DNA of 64,000 bases from Neospora caninum Liverpool (Eukaryota > Apicomplexa > Conoidasida > Eucoccidiorida > Sarcocystidae). This document shows positions 1 to 11,900 of the stretch, one piece after another. Numbering within the stretch: position 1 is the first letter of the stretch; the number at the start of each line of letters is the position of its first letter. Under the pieces are notes generated by a model, which made no database searches, was not told where the DNA came from, and saw only the letters and a program-made list of their open reading frames with translations. The stretch covers positions 806,001 through 870,000 of the forward strand of contig NC_018396.1 of the NCBI RefSeq assembly GCF_000208865.1, read 5' to 3'. A program made the translations under genes and the position numbers.

Positions 1-482
1 GAGACAACGCGACGAAAAAGGTGCAGGAGAGCTTCCCACGAGTGAGCCTAACGCGATGCGTGCTGTCGGAGTGAGAGCAACTCCGCGTGGAGGTTTATGT
101 GGTGGAGGTGCCTTCGACACATGTGTATGTGTACCAAGATGGTGTCTGTGTGGATGCATAAGCATGCGTAATACTAATAAACAACCGACATCGTCGCATG
201 AGGGCACCATCTCACACGATCGCCGGCATGCAGGCAATTTGTACGTTTATGTATATATATGTAAGCACTAGCGGCAAACGAACACGTGCCATAGCCCATA
301 TAGGTATTTGTCGGGGCGGATTTGCACGCTACCACTTTCTGAATCAGCGTTGGGTTCTCGTCCAACGACTGCAGTGGGAGCAGTGGGAATCTGCTTTCAT
401 GCACAATCTGGTGTCGGGTGTCGGCTCCTGACATACGCGAGACGGGTAGCTTTCGGGTGTTGCGTTTTCGGTTCCCTCCCAG
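1..482. other. Intronic or upstream part of the AAAP transporter gene
   Basis: No exon is secure here. Because the exon starting at 483 begins in the middle of a membrane protein, this stretch should be intron plus perhaps one earlier exon. The bases just before 483 form a pyrimidine-rich run ending in CAG, a good acceptor. An in-frame TAG at about 449 shows that the 483 exon cannot simply extend leftward past that point. A possible short exon around 373-420 would encode a Gly-Ile-Cys-Phe-His segment loosely like the AAAP motif before the next helix, but its frame cannot be tied to the following exon. Confidence 0.35.
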
Positions 483-2117
483 GTTTTGTCACTATGTCTA
501 GGAGCGCTTTTCCTGACCTACACGGGGTTTGTCATTTACGCGAATTTCACGTTTGGCGTGCGTTTGGAATCCGTAGTCCTCTTTAATCTACCTGCCAACA
601 TCCTGGGGGTCAGCGTGCAGGTGAGAAGGGAAATACACCGTACCACAACGTGCTTGTGAATATACATGGTGTCAACTAGAAGTGTCTGAAAAATAATGTC
701 GTACCGGGCGCATTTTGTTCGCGACAACCAGCAACAGCCAAGTATATGGCTCTTTGGAAAATCGTTCAGCACAGTTTACTGTAGGTGTAGGCAGAAGGAT
801 GTGTAGCGAATCAATTTAAGGAAGAGAACACAGGTTGTGTCAAACCACCTTCTTATCGAGGTTACGGCGAAACCAGGTGAACTGTCAATCTGCTTTACCT
901 CTCATTCCTTTCTATAGGCAGTCCACCCCGTTTGCCTCTGACAATTTTCGCCAACACGTCTCTCTCGGGACTCGGCTCGTCAGACATTCATCAACTTTTC
1001 TTCCCTGGACACTCCGCTTTTTTGCCCACTTTATATATGCATCCTATATGTATTGAGGTAGACTGATCTGTACAACTCAATTCTGGAGCTCCATAGGGGC
1101 CTGCATTTATCATTATATATACGTATGTACTCCAGTATATCTTCAGTAGCTTAGCGCCGACAACTTCGGCGTTGTTTTGGCTTTCATTCGGTCTATTCTG
1201 CTCAGGCGGTCGTCGCTTTTGCAATTTCGTCGTCGGTGCCCTTGATGATGTTCCCTGCATCGGCCATCGTTGAGCACCGGTTGCTCAGTCGTTTTAAATT
1301 TTCTTCGTGGACATATAAAATTGCAGTGTGCAGCACCTTGCGGATACTCTTGGTGAGTAGACTATATAGGCATGGTTTGTGTGAGAAATAAACGCTCATA
1401 CCATGTGTCATGTATCTACTGTCTTCAACGCCGTGGTGGCTTTCTTGTCATTTCTCCGTAAGTTCCCCGTTTCCGTTCTACCCGGGGAACTCGTGGGCAG
1501 TTTATGGGGACCGTATTAAGCTGTGGTCGGGCACATGTTCTAGGGTAGACCAGCATGACGAGGCTTCCAAAAAGGAATCAAGAAGGAAGTCTTCTCCCCG
1601 GTTTTCTTTAAACACGCTGTCCGTTACGTCGTCTTCATGTCTTCTTGGTGGAAACATGGGCGCGTGCCATGTGGGGTTTAGTGGAAATGCTGTGAGCTCT
1701 ACGCACGACGGTAATACGCCCTCACGCACGGTCCACGATATCTTTGTCGATATTATAAACAACGCGTAGGAACGGGCACCGGTCTGGGGTGTGGCGTATA
1801 TGGAGACACGCACGTTTTCGTTTGCTCGTTGGGCGCGTTTTACTGTCTAGGTTGTCCTTATCCTGGCGGCGGCGACAGTCGGCTTACAGCAGATCGACAA
1901 CTTTGTTGCCCTCATTGGAGGCGCGTGCGGCGCTCCACTCACCTTTGTGTTTCCTACTCTTCTTCACATGAAGCTGCATCCTGATGAACCAAAACTAAGG
2001 AGATTCTTTCACTCCCTCATCGTCGTCGGAGGACTTGGGGTCCAAATATTCTCGATCTATTGGACAGTTACTTCCTGGCGCGGGATCACCGAGTTCCCCG
2101 CCAGGTGTAGCGCTTGA
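483..2117 (+). CDS. Amino-acid/auxin permease (AAAP, SLC38-like) transporter, C-terminal three exons (partial)
   Basis: Three exons, all phase 0: 483-620, 1206-1352 and 1851-2117 (stop TGA). Acceptors are CAG, CAG and TAG; the donors are GTGAGA and GTGAGT. The joined protein (about 183 residues) is mostly membrane helices. The first exon gives a helix, a short loop and an ESVVLFNLP motif, comparable to the 'VLLNLP' turn of AAAP carriers. The second gives a helix with SVPLMMFPA, the typical 'PL..FPA' signature before the cytosolic loop. The third gives a helix running across the splice join, then GGACGAPLTFVFPTLLHMKL, the family's 'G......FVFP.L..LKL' hallmark, and a last helix. The family carries amino acids across plasma or organelle membranes, and the substrate cannot be read here. 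The N-terminal half lies to the left of the window. Family assignment is good; exon edges are by eye. Confidence 0.78.
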
Positions 2118-4090
2118 GGGTGCAAGACTGCGCGCATTCTGGAAAGGAAGAAGCAAGACGTTCCAATAAACAGGCGAGTCGCTTCCCGCTGAAGATCCGC
2201 GCGTGTTTGCGTCCAGAGCATCAGTCGACCAGAGCAGGTCCGTGCCACGCCCATACGCCGAGTGAGAGCACGCAAGGCTCTATCACGGCAAGGCGGCGGA
2301 GTCGGGGAACAAAGGGAACAAGAAGAGAGGAGACAAGGAGGACCAGACGATGGACGGGGCGGCCACATAAGAGGAAGGCAGAGTGCGCAGGAAATCGGTC
2401 CGCATTACGGGCAAGATACAGAAGCGGCGGCAAGGGGAGATGACGAACGCAAGACAAAACGTAGGGAAAGTACCGGAGCTTTTTTACAGGTCGGTTTTTC
2501 CTTGGCACAGCATGGATGACAATCGAAACGTGACGCCCACCTTTTTTTGCCACGTCGAGTCCGGGCGCTTGTGCTTCGCGATGCGGTACGAGTCAACATT
2601 TTCTTTTTTTAAAGACGACGGTAAACGGGGAACAAATGCTGACCATTAGGTTTCAATGGGTTTTGCGTGTTCGAGGGGTCCCCGGTGAAGGCCCTGTTTT
2701 GTATTTTTATTATGCGAGCCCCAGGAGCAGAAGGCGTGGAGGGGTTCAGGCTAATTACGTGTGTTCGTGTGTGCGGATGGGTGCAAGTCTACATACACAT
2801 TTCATCGACATTCGTCGTTTGGGACTGTTCGCCTGGGGCCATGGGAGGCACGATGCTCACACCGTATATGCAAAATTACTAGAATATACCCAATAAAAGC
2901 AACGTAAAATGTAATACAAAGAATCGTTTTAATGTTACATCGGAATCGGCTGTGTTCGGTCGAGTGTCGACTCCTCATTTTTGCCAGCCCACGGAGTGAT
3001 GCGCCTTCGTGACAACCCAGGTCGTTCCGTGGTTTTCGGTCGCCTGCCGGTCACAAAGGCTGTATGACCTTTGGAGGGGGCGTCACTGAGGCCATAATGG
3101 AAAACGGTTTCACGCGACTATTCGCAATGCTGCTTCTTTCGAGGGAGGGTTAACGTGAGGCGAAAAAAAACGACGGAAAGTTTTTTTCCCCTACAGGAAA
3201 CCCCCTTTTTGCAGGGTGTGATACAAATATCAGTACCTTCAGCATTTGCCGCAAAAAAAGAGACTAGCAAGAAAATAACTAATACTCACGTGTCTTCAGC
3301 GGAAAAGGAATTTCCATTCCACAGGAGAGAGTAGGTGACTGCGTAACGGTACAATATAAGCGTACTCAGCAGCACCTATAGTCTTAGGAGGCTGTCGAGA
3401 TACTCTCGGTTGCTATAATGACACTTAAAGGACAAACAGACTTCCAGAATGAGGGATGTACAGTGACGCGTGAACACTGTTCCGGCAGTTATGTCCATTC
3501 TCTTGAAACTGGAATCAATAAGCCAAGATGAGAGGCCGCACCTCATGAAATCAAACGGCTTGGTCGTGCATCTACGCGTCCCGGGCGATCGGTCCCTCCT
3601 GTCCACGAGCTGAATGGCGACTCTCCTCTTGCACTTTCTTCCTTCCTGCTTCCTGCAAGTTCCTGTGAACAAACAACCACTCCGAATACCTGCCGAAAAC
3701 TTGTCCTGCGTCGCTCCCCCCATGCCGGCTCACATCCGCTTCGTTCCCGGGATCTAGCCTTGCCGCAGGTACTTAGGCCATCCTCGAATTTGTCTCCGCA
3801 TTTGAACCACATACATATATTTGAACATTTCTGCACATAAATGTGACGATATAACTAAACGGCTTGATCATTCTCACGGGCACTGCTATTATACATATAT
3901 ATATGTATATATGTTTTAGAGAGGTTTCCTTTATCTAACCATATGCATATATATGCAGGTAGAGATGTGATTCAACTACTGTGCATGCTGAACGATATGA
4001 TGTGCGAAGTAATGTTACAGCGAGAAAGTGAGTGACAGACGGGGGTGCATCTTTCGACTTGTAGGTTTCGTCAGTGACGCAGTCCGATTT
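2118..4090. other. Convergent 3' spacer between the AAAP transporter and IspH
   Basis: About 2 kb between two genes that point at each other, so it should hold both 3' untranslated regions. AATAAA-like words occur near 2892 and the DNA turns A+T-rich after about 2880. Open frames here (for example 2221-2553 or 3376-3723, minus) lack recognisable protein character. I see no RNA gene or repeat other than short TATA/ATAT runs near 3890-3950. Confidence 0.5.
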
Positions 4091-4462
4091 TTAGAGTTTT
4101 TCTGCGTACTTGGGGAATTTCCACTGCGGAACTTTTTCGAGAATTCCCTCGTGCTCAGACACCCTTGCGACGCCGAGCTCCTGGAGGCGCCGAACCACTG
4201 CAGCTGTTGTGGCTTCCGGCGTTGACGCAGAGGAAGTGAGAGAGATGCGCGTGACGTTTTCTAGCCAGCGTGGATCTATGGCACTTGGATCGTTCACCAG
4301 GTACGCGCTGCATGCCGCCGCAACAGACCCACACACAGAAACGACAAACCCTGCGAACGGGTCACTACCATACTCTCTTTTCTCGATCAACACAGGAGCA
4401 AAGATTCACATGCCTAGCAATATATCCATCAATCTATATACGCATATATAGCTGACTGCTTG

Positions 4463-4498
<36 letters not shown>

Positions 4499-6769
4499 CA
4501 AATACTTAGGTTTTCATCTATCACTCTGTGTGTCTGTTACGTTGCCTTTTCGCTGGTTTTCGCTTTCTCTAGATACGTCGTGCGTTCGAGATCCGCGTAC
4601 GCCTGCGGCATCCCCTTTGGGCACCAATGACCCGAAGGCGGTGCTACGCCCCATTGGAAACGCGTGAGGGACAGGCTCACGTCGTGCCTCGGCGCTGCGC
4701 CGTTTCCACTAGCCGCTTCGCATTCGACGAGGCCTGACTGCCCACGACGATCGTGAGGTCTGTCTCAGGAGCCAGGCGCTGCAGGGCGGTTTGCCGATTC
4801 GTCGTCGCGTAGCAGATAGACCCGCTGGGAATGCTCTCGATTTTCGGGTACTTGTTGATCAGCGCCTGGCGTATCGCTCCACAGTCGTCCAGACTCAGCG
4901 TCGTTTGCGTGGCGTAAAACAGTTTCTGCGAGGCCGGAAAGGCGAGCTTCTCCACGTCCTCGACAGTCTCCACCACGGTTACCGCGTCGGGCGCCTCACC
5001 CTTCGTGCCCATCACTTCCACTGAGCCGAAACGCGGAAACGGGACAGCGACACAGCGGAGCATGCACCAAACCCTCCGGACGCGCGGTCGCGGGCTGCGT
5101 CCGTAAGCGGAAGCCCAGAAAACCGGCCTCGGGCAGAACACCTTGACGGGACGGCGCAACAGGCATGAGGCTCTTCACTCGGACCCTGCACACATACCGT
5201 GACTCTGCCTCGCAATGCAGGCAAAGGCAGCGACACGGCCCCCGACTTCACCCACAGACCCACGCGCCGACAAAGTCGTGCATGTAGAGGATGCGGTAAT
5301 ACACGCTTCTGGAGGCGTCTGTGTATCACACGGGAGGAATAGGCGTAGCCGACATGAAAACTCTAGGTGCATGTGGGGGCATACAACTGCAGGTTTGGTG
5401 GCTCACCGTGGTCTTTGTGTCCAATCAAAATGATATGGTACCCCTGTTCTGCCTTCTGTTTGACGTAGACGTGGACTTTGGTGACGAGAGGGCAGGTGGC
5501 GTCGACGACCTGCAGCTGTCGCGCCTCAGCCTCGGCGCGGACGGCTGGGGAAACCCCGTGGGCGGAAAAAACGGCTACCGCGCCGTGTGGAATGTCGGAG
5601 ATCTCTTCCACGAAGATCGCGCCTTTTTTCTTGAATAAAAACGCGGAGGATCAACGAAACACAGACAACAAACACGGATGAAATGTGGTTTGTCACCACC
5701 GCCACCCTCTTCGAGTGACGTCCGTTGCCCTCGTGCGACGTCGAGGGCGATCGGAACCCAGACAACGCCCCTGTCGCGCGTTTTCGGCAAGTGAGTGTTG
5801 AGAAACGTCTCTGCGTGCCACGGCACTTACCCGCATGGCGTCGCACACCACCTCGTTGTGGACAATGCTGTGTTTGACGTACACGGGAGGGCCCCAAATG
5901 CGCAGGGCTTCTTCGACGATGCCGATCGCTCGAGAGACACCGGCGCAGAAGCCCCGGGGCTTGGAAAGAAGCAGCGAGATGTCTTGCTGCTCGTCTGCTT
6001 CGTGCGGACCCGAAGGCGCACAGGAAGGGGAGGGAGATTCCGAGAACAGCGCCGATCGGGACGAAGGACGCAGAGAAGAGTCGAATGCCGGCGAAAGGGA
6101 GACGCCGCGGAGCGAAGGAGAGGACAGACTGCATGCAGAGCAGGCAGAAGAAGCGAGCGTACCCGTAGATGAAGGAGAAGCGGGAGACAAAGAAGATGAG
6201 GGGGATACGGGAAATAATGACGTCGACGGCGAGAAAGTAAATCCAAGAGGAGACAGTCGCGCAGGGCTGCGTCGGCCTCTCCAGATCTCCCTGCTCTTCA
6301 GCAGTCCCGAAGGCTGTGGCGTTGACGGTGCAGCCGAGGGAGAAGAAAGAGCTGGCGTAGAAAGGGAAGGCGAAGACGGAGAGAGACGCGAAGTGAAGGA
6401 CGAAGAAGAAATCAGGGCGGCGAAAGGGAAAGCATGGCCGGGTGATGCAAGAGAGAAGCTCGGAAGGCCCCGAGAGAGGAACGGCCGCCGGACTGGATGC
6501 GTGTCGAGAGTCGACGAAGGCTGTCCGCGCCTCGACGAAGGATGGAGGACAGCCTCCGAGCCGAGAGGACCCAGACGCGTTTCTTGAGCGAAGAGAAACA
6601 GAACGAGGGCGAGAAGAGACATGAGGAGTCTCGAAGGGGAGGGCGAAGCGCGAGAAGAAAAAGACGAGACAGGAGTCGAAGAAAGAAAAGACGGAGGCCG
6701 AGAAGAAAAGGGGTGGAACACAGAAGAAGGAGGGAGAGGAGAGAAAGAAGAGGGAGGAAAAAATGGCAT
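4091..6769 (-). CDS. ispH: 4-hydroxy-3-methylbut-2-enyl diphosphate reductase (IspH/LytB), apicoplast
   Basis: Last enzyme of the MEP pathway: reduces HMBPP to isopentenyl and dimethylallyl diphosphate with a [4Fe-4S] cluster. Minus-strand exons are 6769-5831, 5629-5407, 5020-4681 and 4307-4091 (stop TAA); phases match at all joins, giving 572 residues. The three cluster cysteines are present: C275 in PRGFCAG, C359 in DATCPLV and C457 in [11 protein letters not shown]. The family motifs [19 protein letters not shown] and VVGSQASSN are intact. The first 260 residues are Ser/Pro-rich; a hydrophobic run [12 protein letters not shown] near residues 50-61 followed by basic/Ser-rich sequence fits the signal plus transit peptide expected for apicoplast import (inference). 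The start is uncertain: 6769 places basic residues before the hydrophobic run, 6622 starts directly at it (523 residues), and an in-frame ATG at 7063 is also possible. Catalytic domain length is normal. Confidence 0.95.
4465..4495. repeat. (TA)n microsatellite in an IspH intron
   Basis: Perfect TA run of about 15 units in the last intron (4308-4680) of the IspH gene. Confidence 0.9.
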
Positions 6770-7822
6770 TCTGCGGCGTTGCCTGGGTTGCGTTGCTTCA
6801 CGGCATCGCGAGGAAATCCGTGAACTCGCAGACGCCTGAGGCAGGAAGTCGCACACCGAGATGGACGAGAGCCACGAGTACAAGGGAGAGGGTACTCCAT
6901 TTTGTTCGGAAAGGGGGAACTCGGAATGACAAAAAAAAACAGGAGAACTTTCCGCAACGCAGCGAGTGACAACCTTACAGGAGACACACCGTTTTTTCCC
7001 GGTGCCCTTCCCACCTCCCTGCTGTACATACCCCTGCATTGTTTCTCTCACAGTCATCCTCACGACACCATGGGAGCCTCTTTCTTCATTCGGCGCCGCT
7101 GTTTTTTCTCTGAACAGCGGACCAGCCCCGTTTCGACAGGCTCGTTTTCTCGCAGAGTCGCCGGCGCTGCAAACGAAAGTGAAGCTGAACGGAAGAAGGC
7201 CCGCGACAAAGGCTCCTCGTCCGACACCAAACGAACATGGACCTCAGCGGAAGAGAAAATTCCGGCCTGTGTTAGTGTCCTGGGTAGATTTTCTCTTTAG
7301 ATTTAGCCCCACGCGACCCTGCGTCGCGGGCGTGAAAACCGCAGGAGAGCGGGTACCCAGAGAACTCGCGGGAAAACGGAAAGACAGCACAAAGAGGAGG
7401 GGAGACACAGAAAAAACTGAAGAAAAGGAAGGACGAAAGCGTCGGGAAACAGAAAGATTCTCGCAGAAATGGAAAAGCGTGTGCTGGACTTCCCATGTCG
7501 AGAGTTCCACGCGGACGCGAAACCGCTGCAGCCGAGAGGGAGTCGATGACCGCGCGTAGCCGAAAGCAGGGTCGAAGCGCGAAATGCGTTTCAGTCAGGT
7601 GAAGGGGCTGTTTTTGCAAGACGAAAGATCCTTCGTCACAGAAAAAGGCACGAAGAGAGAAGAGGAAAACGCAAGATGCTCAGCAGAGAGTCGGGGTGTG
7701 CGTGTCTTCTCGCACGTTTGCGTGTCTCGTGCGGGGGATCACGGAGAGCCCCCCGGAGGGAAGACAATTTGGAAGGAGGGGCTGCCACCGGCTGCCTTCC
7801 GTTCGGTAGACAGGAGACAGGT

Positions 7823-7829
7823 CGTCTCA
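7823..7829 (-). promoter_or_regulatory. WGAGACG-type element, IspH orientation
   Basis: CGTCTCA on the plus strand reads TGAGACG on the minus strand, about 1.05 kb upstream of the preferred IspH start. It matches the WGAGACG element reported as active in Toxoplasma promoters. A seven-base word is expected by chance every few kb, so this is only a candidate. Confidence 0.25.
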
Positions 7830-8264
7830 AACACATCGCTTTCTCCTCTAGAAGCGAAATCGAGAGAGTCGGCGCGATCTAAGAAGACCGCTCGCGAAGC
7901 TTCGAGGCGGCCTCTCCACAACTTTTCTCCGTCTCGGCTGTACATACAGCCGTCGCTGATCCGCAAAGTGGACAAAAGCTTTGCACTCCCGGATAAAGGT
8001 GACTGAGAGAGAATCCAAGACGCAGAGGCCGCATAAAACGGCCTTTGCGTTTTCATCTCGCAGAAAGATAGGGAAAGTTAGGGTTTTCGTTGCGGTCGAA
8101 TCGGTAGGCAGAGGACACCCCGAGACTGGGCCGCCTATATATTTGGGTGTTTGAAGCTCTCTAGAGGGAGGAACGGAGGCGACAGCCTCGGCCTCTCTGC
8201 CGACACTTTCCTTCTCTGTTTCTCCACTGGGTGTACCAACTCGCTCGTTCCTCCCACGTCCTTC

Positions 8265-8271
8265 TGAGACG
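8265..8271 (+). promoter_or_regulatory. WGAGACG-type element upstream of the orphan gene
   Basis: TGAGACG on the coding strand, 694 bases before the ATG at 8959; a second copy lies at 8671-8677. Two copies in the sense orientation within 700 bases of the start fit the WGAGACG elements described for Toxoplasma promoters. No expression evidence can be read from sequence. Confidence 0.3.
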
Positions 8272-8670
8272 AGCTCGATGCGACACAGACCCTCCCTTTT
8301 GTCTGGGCAAAGCGGGCATGCGCCTTTTGTTCTTCGCTTCGCTGCGGCGGCCTCCCCTTTCCTTCCTTCGTCACCATCGCATCTTTCCCCGCTTTTTGCC
8401 TCGCCGGGTGAAACCAGCCCAAGTTCATGATCCCGTGGCTATCCCGCTCATGGTGGTCCGGCTTCCCCGCGCACGCGCATGCCTCGCTCGCATCAGCGTC
8501 CTCTCAGACGGCCTGGTCTCCTCTTCGTCTTTCCTCTTCTCGGCGTCTGTTCTTCTCGTCTTCGTCTTCTCTCTTCTTCCTCACCTTCCTCTCTTATATC
8601 TGTTCCTCCTCGCGTCTCCTTCCGACTCTCTCTATTTCGTGGATGGTGAATAAAGCTTAACGACAACGCG

Positions 8671-8677
8671 TGAGACG
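8671..8677 (+). promoter_or_regulatory. Second WGAGACG-type element upstream of the orphan gene
   Basis: TGAGACG, sense orientation, 288 bases before the ATG at 8959. It pairs with the copy at 8265-8271. Confidence 0.3.
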
Positions 8678-8958
8678 CACTCTGAATCCGTGTTTCGCTG
8701 TCCCCCCTTGTGGAGTGTCTCGTTGTGATTGTCTCTTTACAGAAGAAACAGCGCGTCCTTGTTATCGAACGCTGTGTCGGTACCTCCATATGTACACCTA
8801 CGTACCTGTACCTATACCTGTAGAATTCCAGATGTCTGTGTTGGCGTGCAGACACCAGCTTCGTGTGGACGCCTTTGAAGCGCAGTAGCATGTGTTTTCA
8901 GGGGAACGTGCGAGTCCTGATTCTGTCCACGTTTCTTTGAGAAAGATGCGACCTCACC

Positions 8959-11900
8959 ATGCATGCAAAAAATGCAAAGGCTTCTTCCCTCCTCTTCGTG
9001 GGGAGACTTCTTCTGCTTTTCCCTGTCGCTGACGGCTCCCTTCGGGCCCTCACGCGGCGTCCGGTCTTCGCTTTGTCTCTCGTTCTCCTCGCCCTTCGCA
9101 CAGTCCTGGAACGTGGGTGCACTCTCGCTTCGTCATCAACTGCGTCTCTGTCGTCGCCAGTTTCTTCTCTCCTCGCCAGCGTCCACGGCCGGGTCGGACA
9201 GATCGCGAGAGTGGAAGGCCTATCAGACTTCTTCTCTTCGACAGACCCATCTGACGAAGTCCTAATATCGCCGTCGTTTTCCCCTCCCTCGCTTCCTCTG
9301 TTCCCCAACTCTCTCTCCACATTCCTGCCTCTCGCTTCCGCTTCTCCGTTCCTCCCGTCGTTCACGAGCCTTGCTCCCTCCAATCCGCCAGTGTCGTCGT
9401 CTGTCTTGTCTTCTCCGTCTTTGCATCCAAGACATGCTTTGGCAGATGCGCTCGCGGTATCTCGGCGGTTGGCGGCTCCCCAGGAGCTGCCATCCACGCA
9501 AAACGATTCGTCAGAAACACAGGCAGAAAGGGCGCGCCGTCTCTCCTCTCGTTCGGCTTCTGCCGGGCGAAGCGCACTGACAGAGAGAGATGAAGGTCCG
9601 CACGAGATCAGCACGGAAACAGTCTCTTCTTCGTCTCCTCCGTCTCCCTCCCCTTCCGCTCGTTTGTCGCATTCTCCTTCCTCTCGTTCTCCTCCTTCCC
9701 CTCCTTCCTCTCTTTCTCCTCTTTCCCCTCGTTCCTCTCTCTCCTCTCCTCCTGCCTCTCTCTCTTCTTCCTCTCCTTCGTCTCTTTCCCATGCGCCGTC
9801 TTCCTCTGCGTCCTCTCCTTCGTCTTTGGGGGGGAGGGCGGACGAGGCGCTTTCTGGAGACAGTGGCGACGAGTCGCGATCTCTTTCCGAGTCTGCAGAC
9901 AAATCCGCTGAAAACGCGTCTTCGCTGGACGGGCGCCGGTGCGGTGACGGGGCTCCAGAGGGTTGCCAAAGTTACGCGCCTCGCGTAGTAGAGACAAAAC
10001 TCGAAGAGAGAGACAGACGGAAGAACACGAGCCCCGGCACAGAAAAGAAAACAGGGGAAAGAGGAAAAGGACCGGGCGGAGACCAGAAGAAGAAGGAAGA
10101 GAGAGAGACGGCAGAGGAAGAGAAGGAAGAGAAAGAGGAGGAAGAGGAGGAACGGAAGAAGGCGAACGAAGAAGCAGGATTATCTGAGAAGCCTGGCGGA
10201 AAAGAAGGGGATCGCGAGGAGGAGAAAGGCGAGAGGAAGAACCAGGTGGATGTTATAACAGATGGCGAAGGGAGAACAGACGAGCACATTGCGGGGGCTC
10301 TGGGTGTAGAGCCGTCGAAGCGATTGGACGCGAGAGGGAATGGGGAGGATCCGCCGACAAAGGGAGAAGGCCTGCCTTTCGAGGTCTCCGCTGAGGCAAA
10401 CAAACAGCCGCTCACCCGAGAAGATCTGGAATCTGACGCAGGGCTATCACGTGGCTCTGTCAGCACTGTCACAGCGCGCGAGGGCGGAGCAGAGACGCTT
10501 CGGAGAGACGAAGTTCCAGAGGGGGAAGAAGCGAGAGAGGGAGAGCGTGAGCGAGAGGAAAGGAGAGGTAACCAAACAGAGAGAGAAGCGATCCATCGCG
10601 GAACCGAGAAGGACAAGAGAGGGAACTCAGAGTTCGACTCGTCAGAGACGTTTTCGACAGACAGCGGGCGCGCGGATCGAGGTGGATCCCCTGTTGATGA
10701 GAGAGAGATGCGGACAGCAGAGATGCTTCGCGCAGGCGTCCAAGGAGAGAAGGCGGCGGCCGAGGACCAAGATGCGCCAGGCTCTCGCGTCTCCTTCGTT
10801 GCCTCCCCAACTGCCGGCAAGCTGCAAGAGGCCGTTCCTCGCAGCAAGGTCCGGGGTCGGCAGTTGGCTCCAGAAGACGCGGCGGGCGAGTCTGCGAAGC
10901 GAGGACACGAGCGCCCCCTCGGGGATCTCGCGCCTCGCGGGGGCGTGAGTGGGGGGATCGGAGACGCTCTCCTCGGCGTGCTGCCTTGTGCGCTTTCCTC
11001 CGTCTCATCTCTGCTCAAGTTCGTCTTCTCGTCGGTTCTTCCCTCCTCGCCGCCCAATCGCTTCCTCGCCTCTCTCCTCTACGTCTACCCCGACAACGCG
11101 CACCTCGCCATCCCGAGCGAGAGCGCGGAGGCTCTGCTCGAAGAAGAAGAAGTCGTTCTCTCTGGCGACCCAGGGGAAGAAGACGAGGAGTTGTTTGCGC
11201 GCAAACAACGTGAGAAAGAGAACAAACGCGCCGCTCCTGTGCAGGCCCGCGAGGGGACGCAAGGCGCGGCGACCGCAGGCAGAACCGTGGATTCGCGTGT
11301 CACGGCAGCCGACGGCGACGGACCGCAAGGCGCTGTCGCCGGCGATCGCCGTGGAATGGCGACTGAGACGACGTCGAACGGGACGCCGCCCTGGGGCGTC
11401 CACTTTGCGGAGACCTTCGAGGGCGAGATGATTTGTTTCCAGTGGAACGTCTTCAACGGCGCCTTCTCCCTCGCCCTCGCCTACCTGTGCTCCCCGCTCT
11501 ACCGCCACGCCGGATTCGGCGCGGGCCCCGCAGCGCCTCATGTGGCGGTCTCGACGCCTTCGTGCTCGGAGGCCGCACCGGGGTCTGAGGTGTCTGGACA
11601 CCCGACGGCGTTTCTGCCTTTCGCGCGGCTCGCCCGCGCCGCAGCTTGGCCGTTTTCCTGGATGTTTCGCGTGCTTCGCGGGGGCGCGGCCAGCTCGTCC
11701 CAGGTCCTCAAGCGTCTCCTGGCCGGTGCCTTCTCCTCGTCGCTGTCTTCCTCGCTGCTTCCTCTTCCGTCATTCTCCTCGTCGCCCTCTGTCTCGCCTG
11801 CGGGTTCGTTGCAGGTCGATTTGTCCACGCATGCGCCTGCCGACGCGCTGGCGGCTTCGCTGTATCAGGCCACGGGAGCCGCCTTGCCGGACTTCGCCGC

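Larger units (their letters stand above)
7064..8958. other. Divergent promoter region, IspH / large orphan gene
   Basis: A 2-kb spacer between two genes transcribed away from each other, expected to hold both promoters and 5' leaders. The part from about 8340 to 8640 is pyrimidine-rich on the plus strand, as is common near Toxoplasma 5' leaders. Several open frames exist (for example 6966-7559 plus and 7739-8056 minus) but none resembles a protein I know, and they overlap one another in different frames. Confidence 0.5.

Noticed and set aside
5835..6587. Plus-strand open frame of 250 codons opposite IspH exon 1.
   Set aside because: Glu/Arg/Gly-rich mirror of the Ser/Pro-rich IspH leader; the IspH frame carries the family motifs.
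9972..11057. Long minus-strand open frame (361 codons) opposite the orphan gene.
   Set aside because: Ser/Pro/Phe-rich reading of the Glu/Lys-rich coding strand; a shadow of biased composition with no domain.
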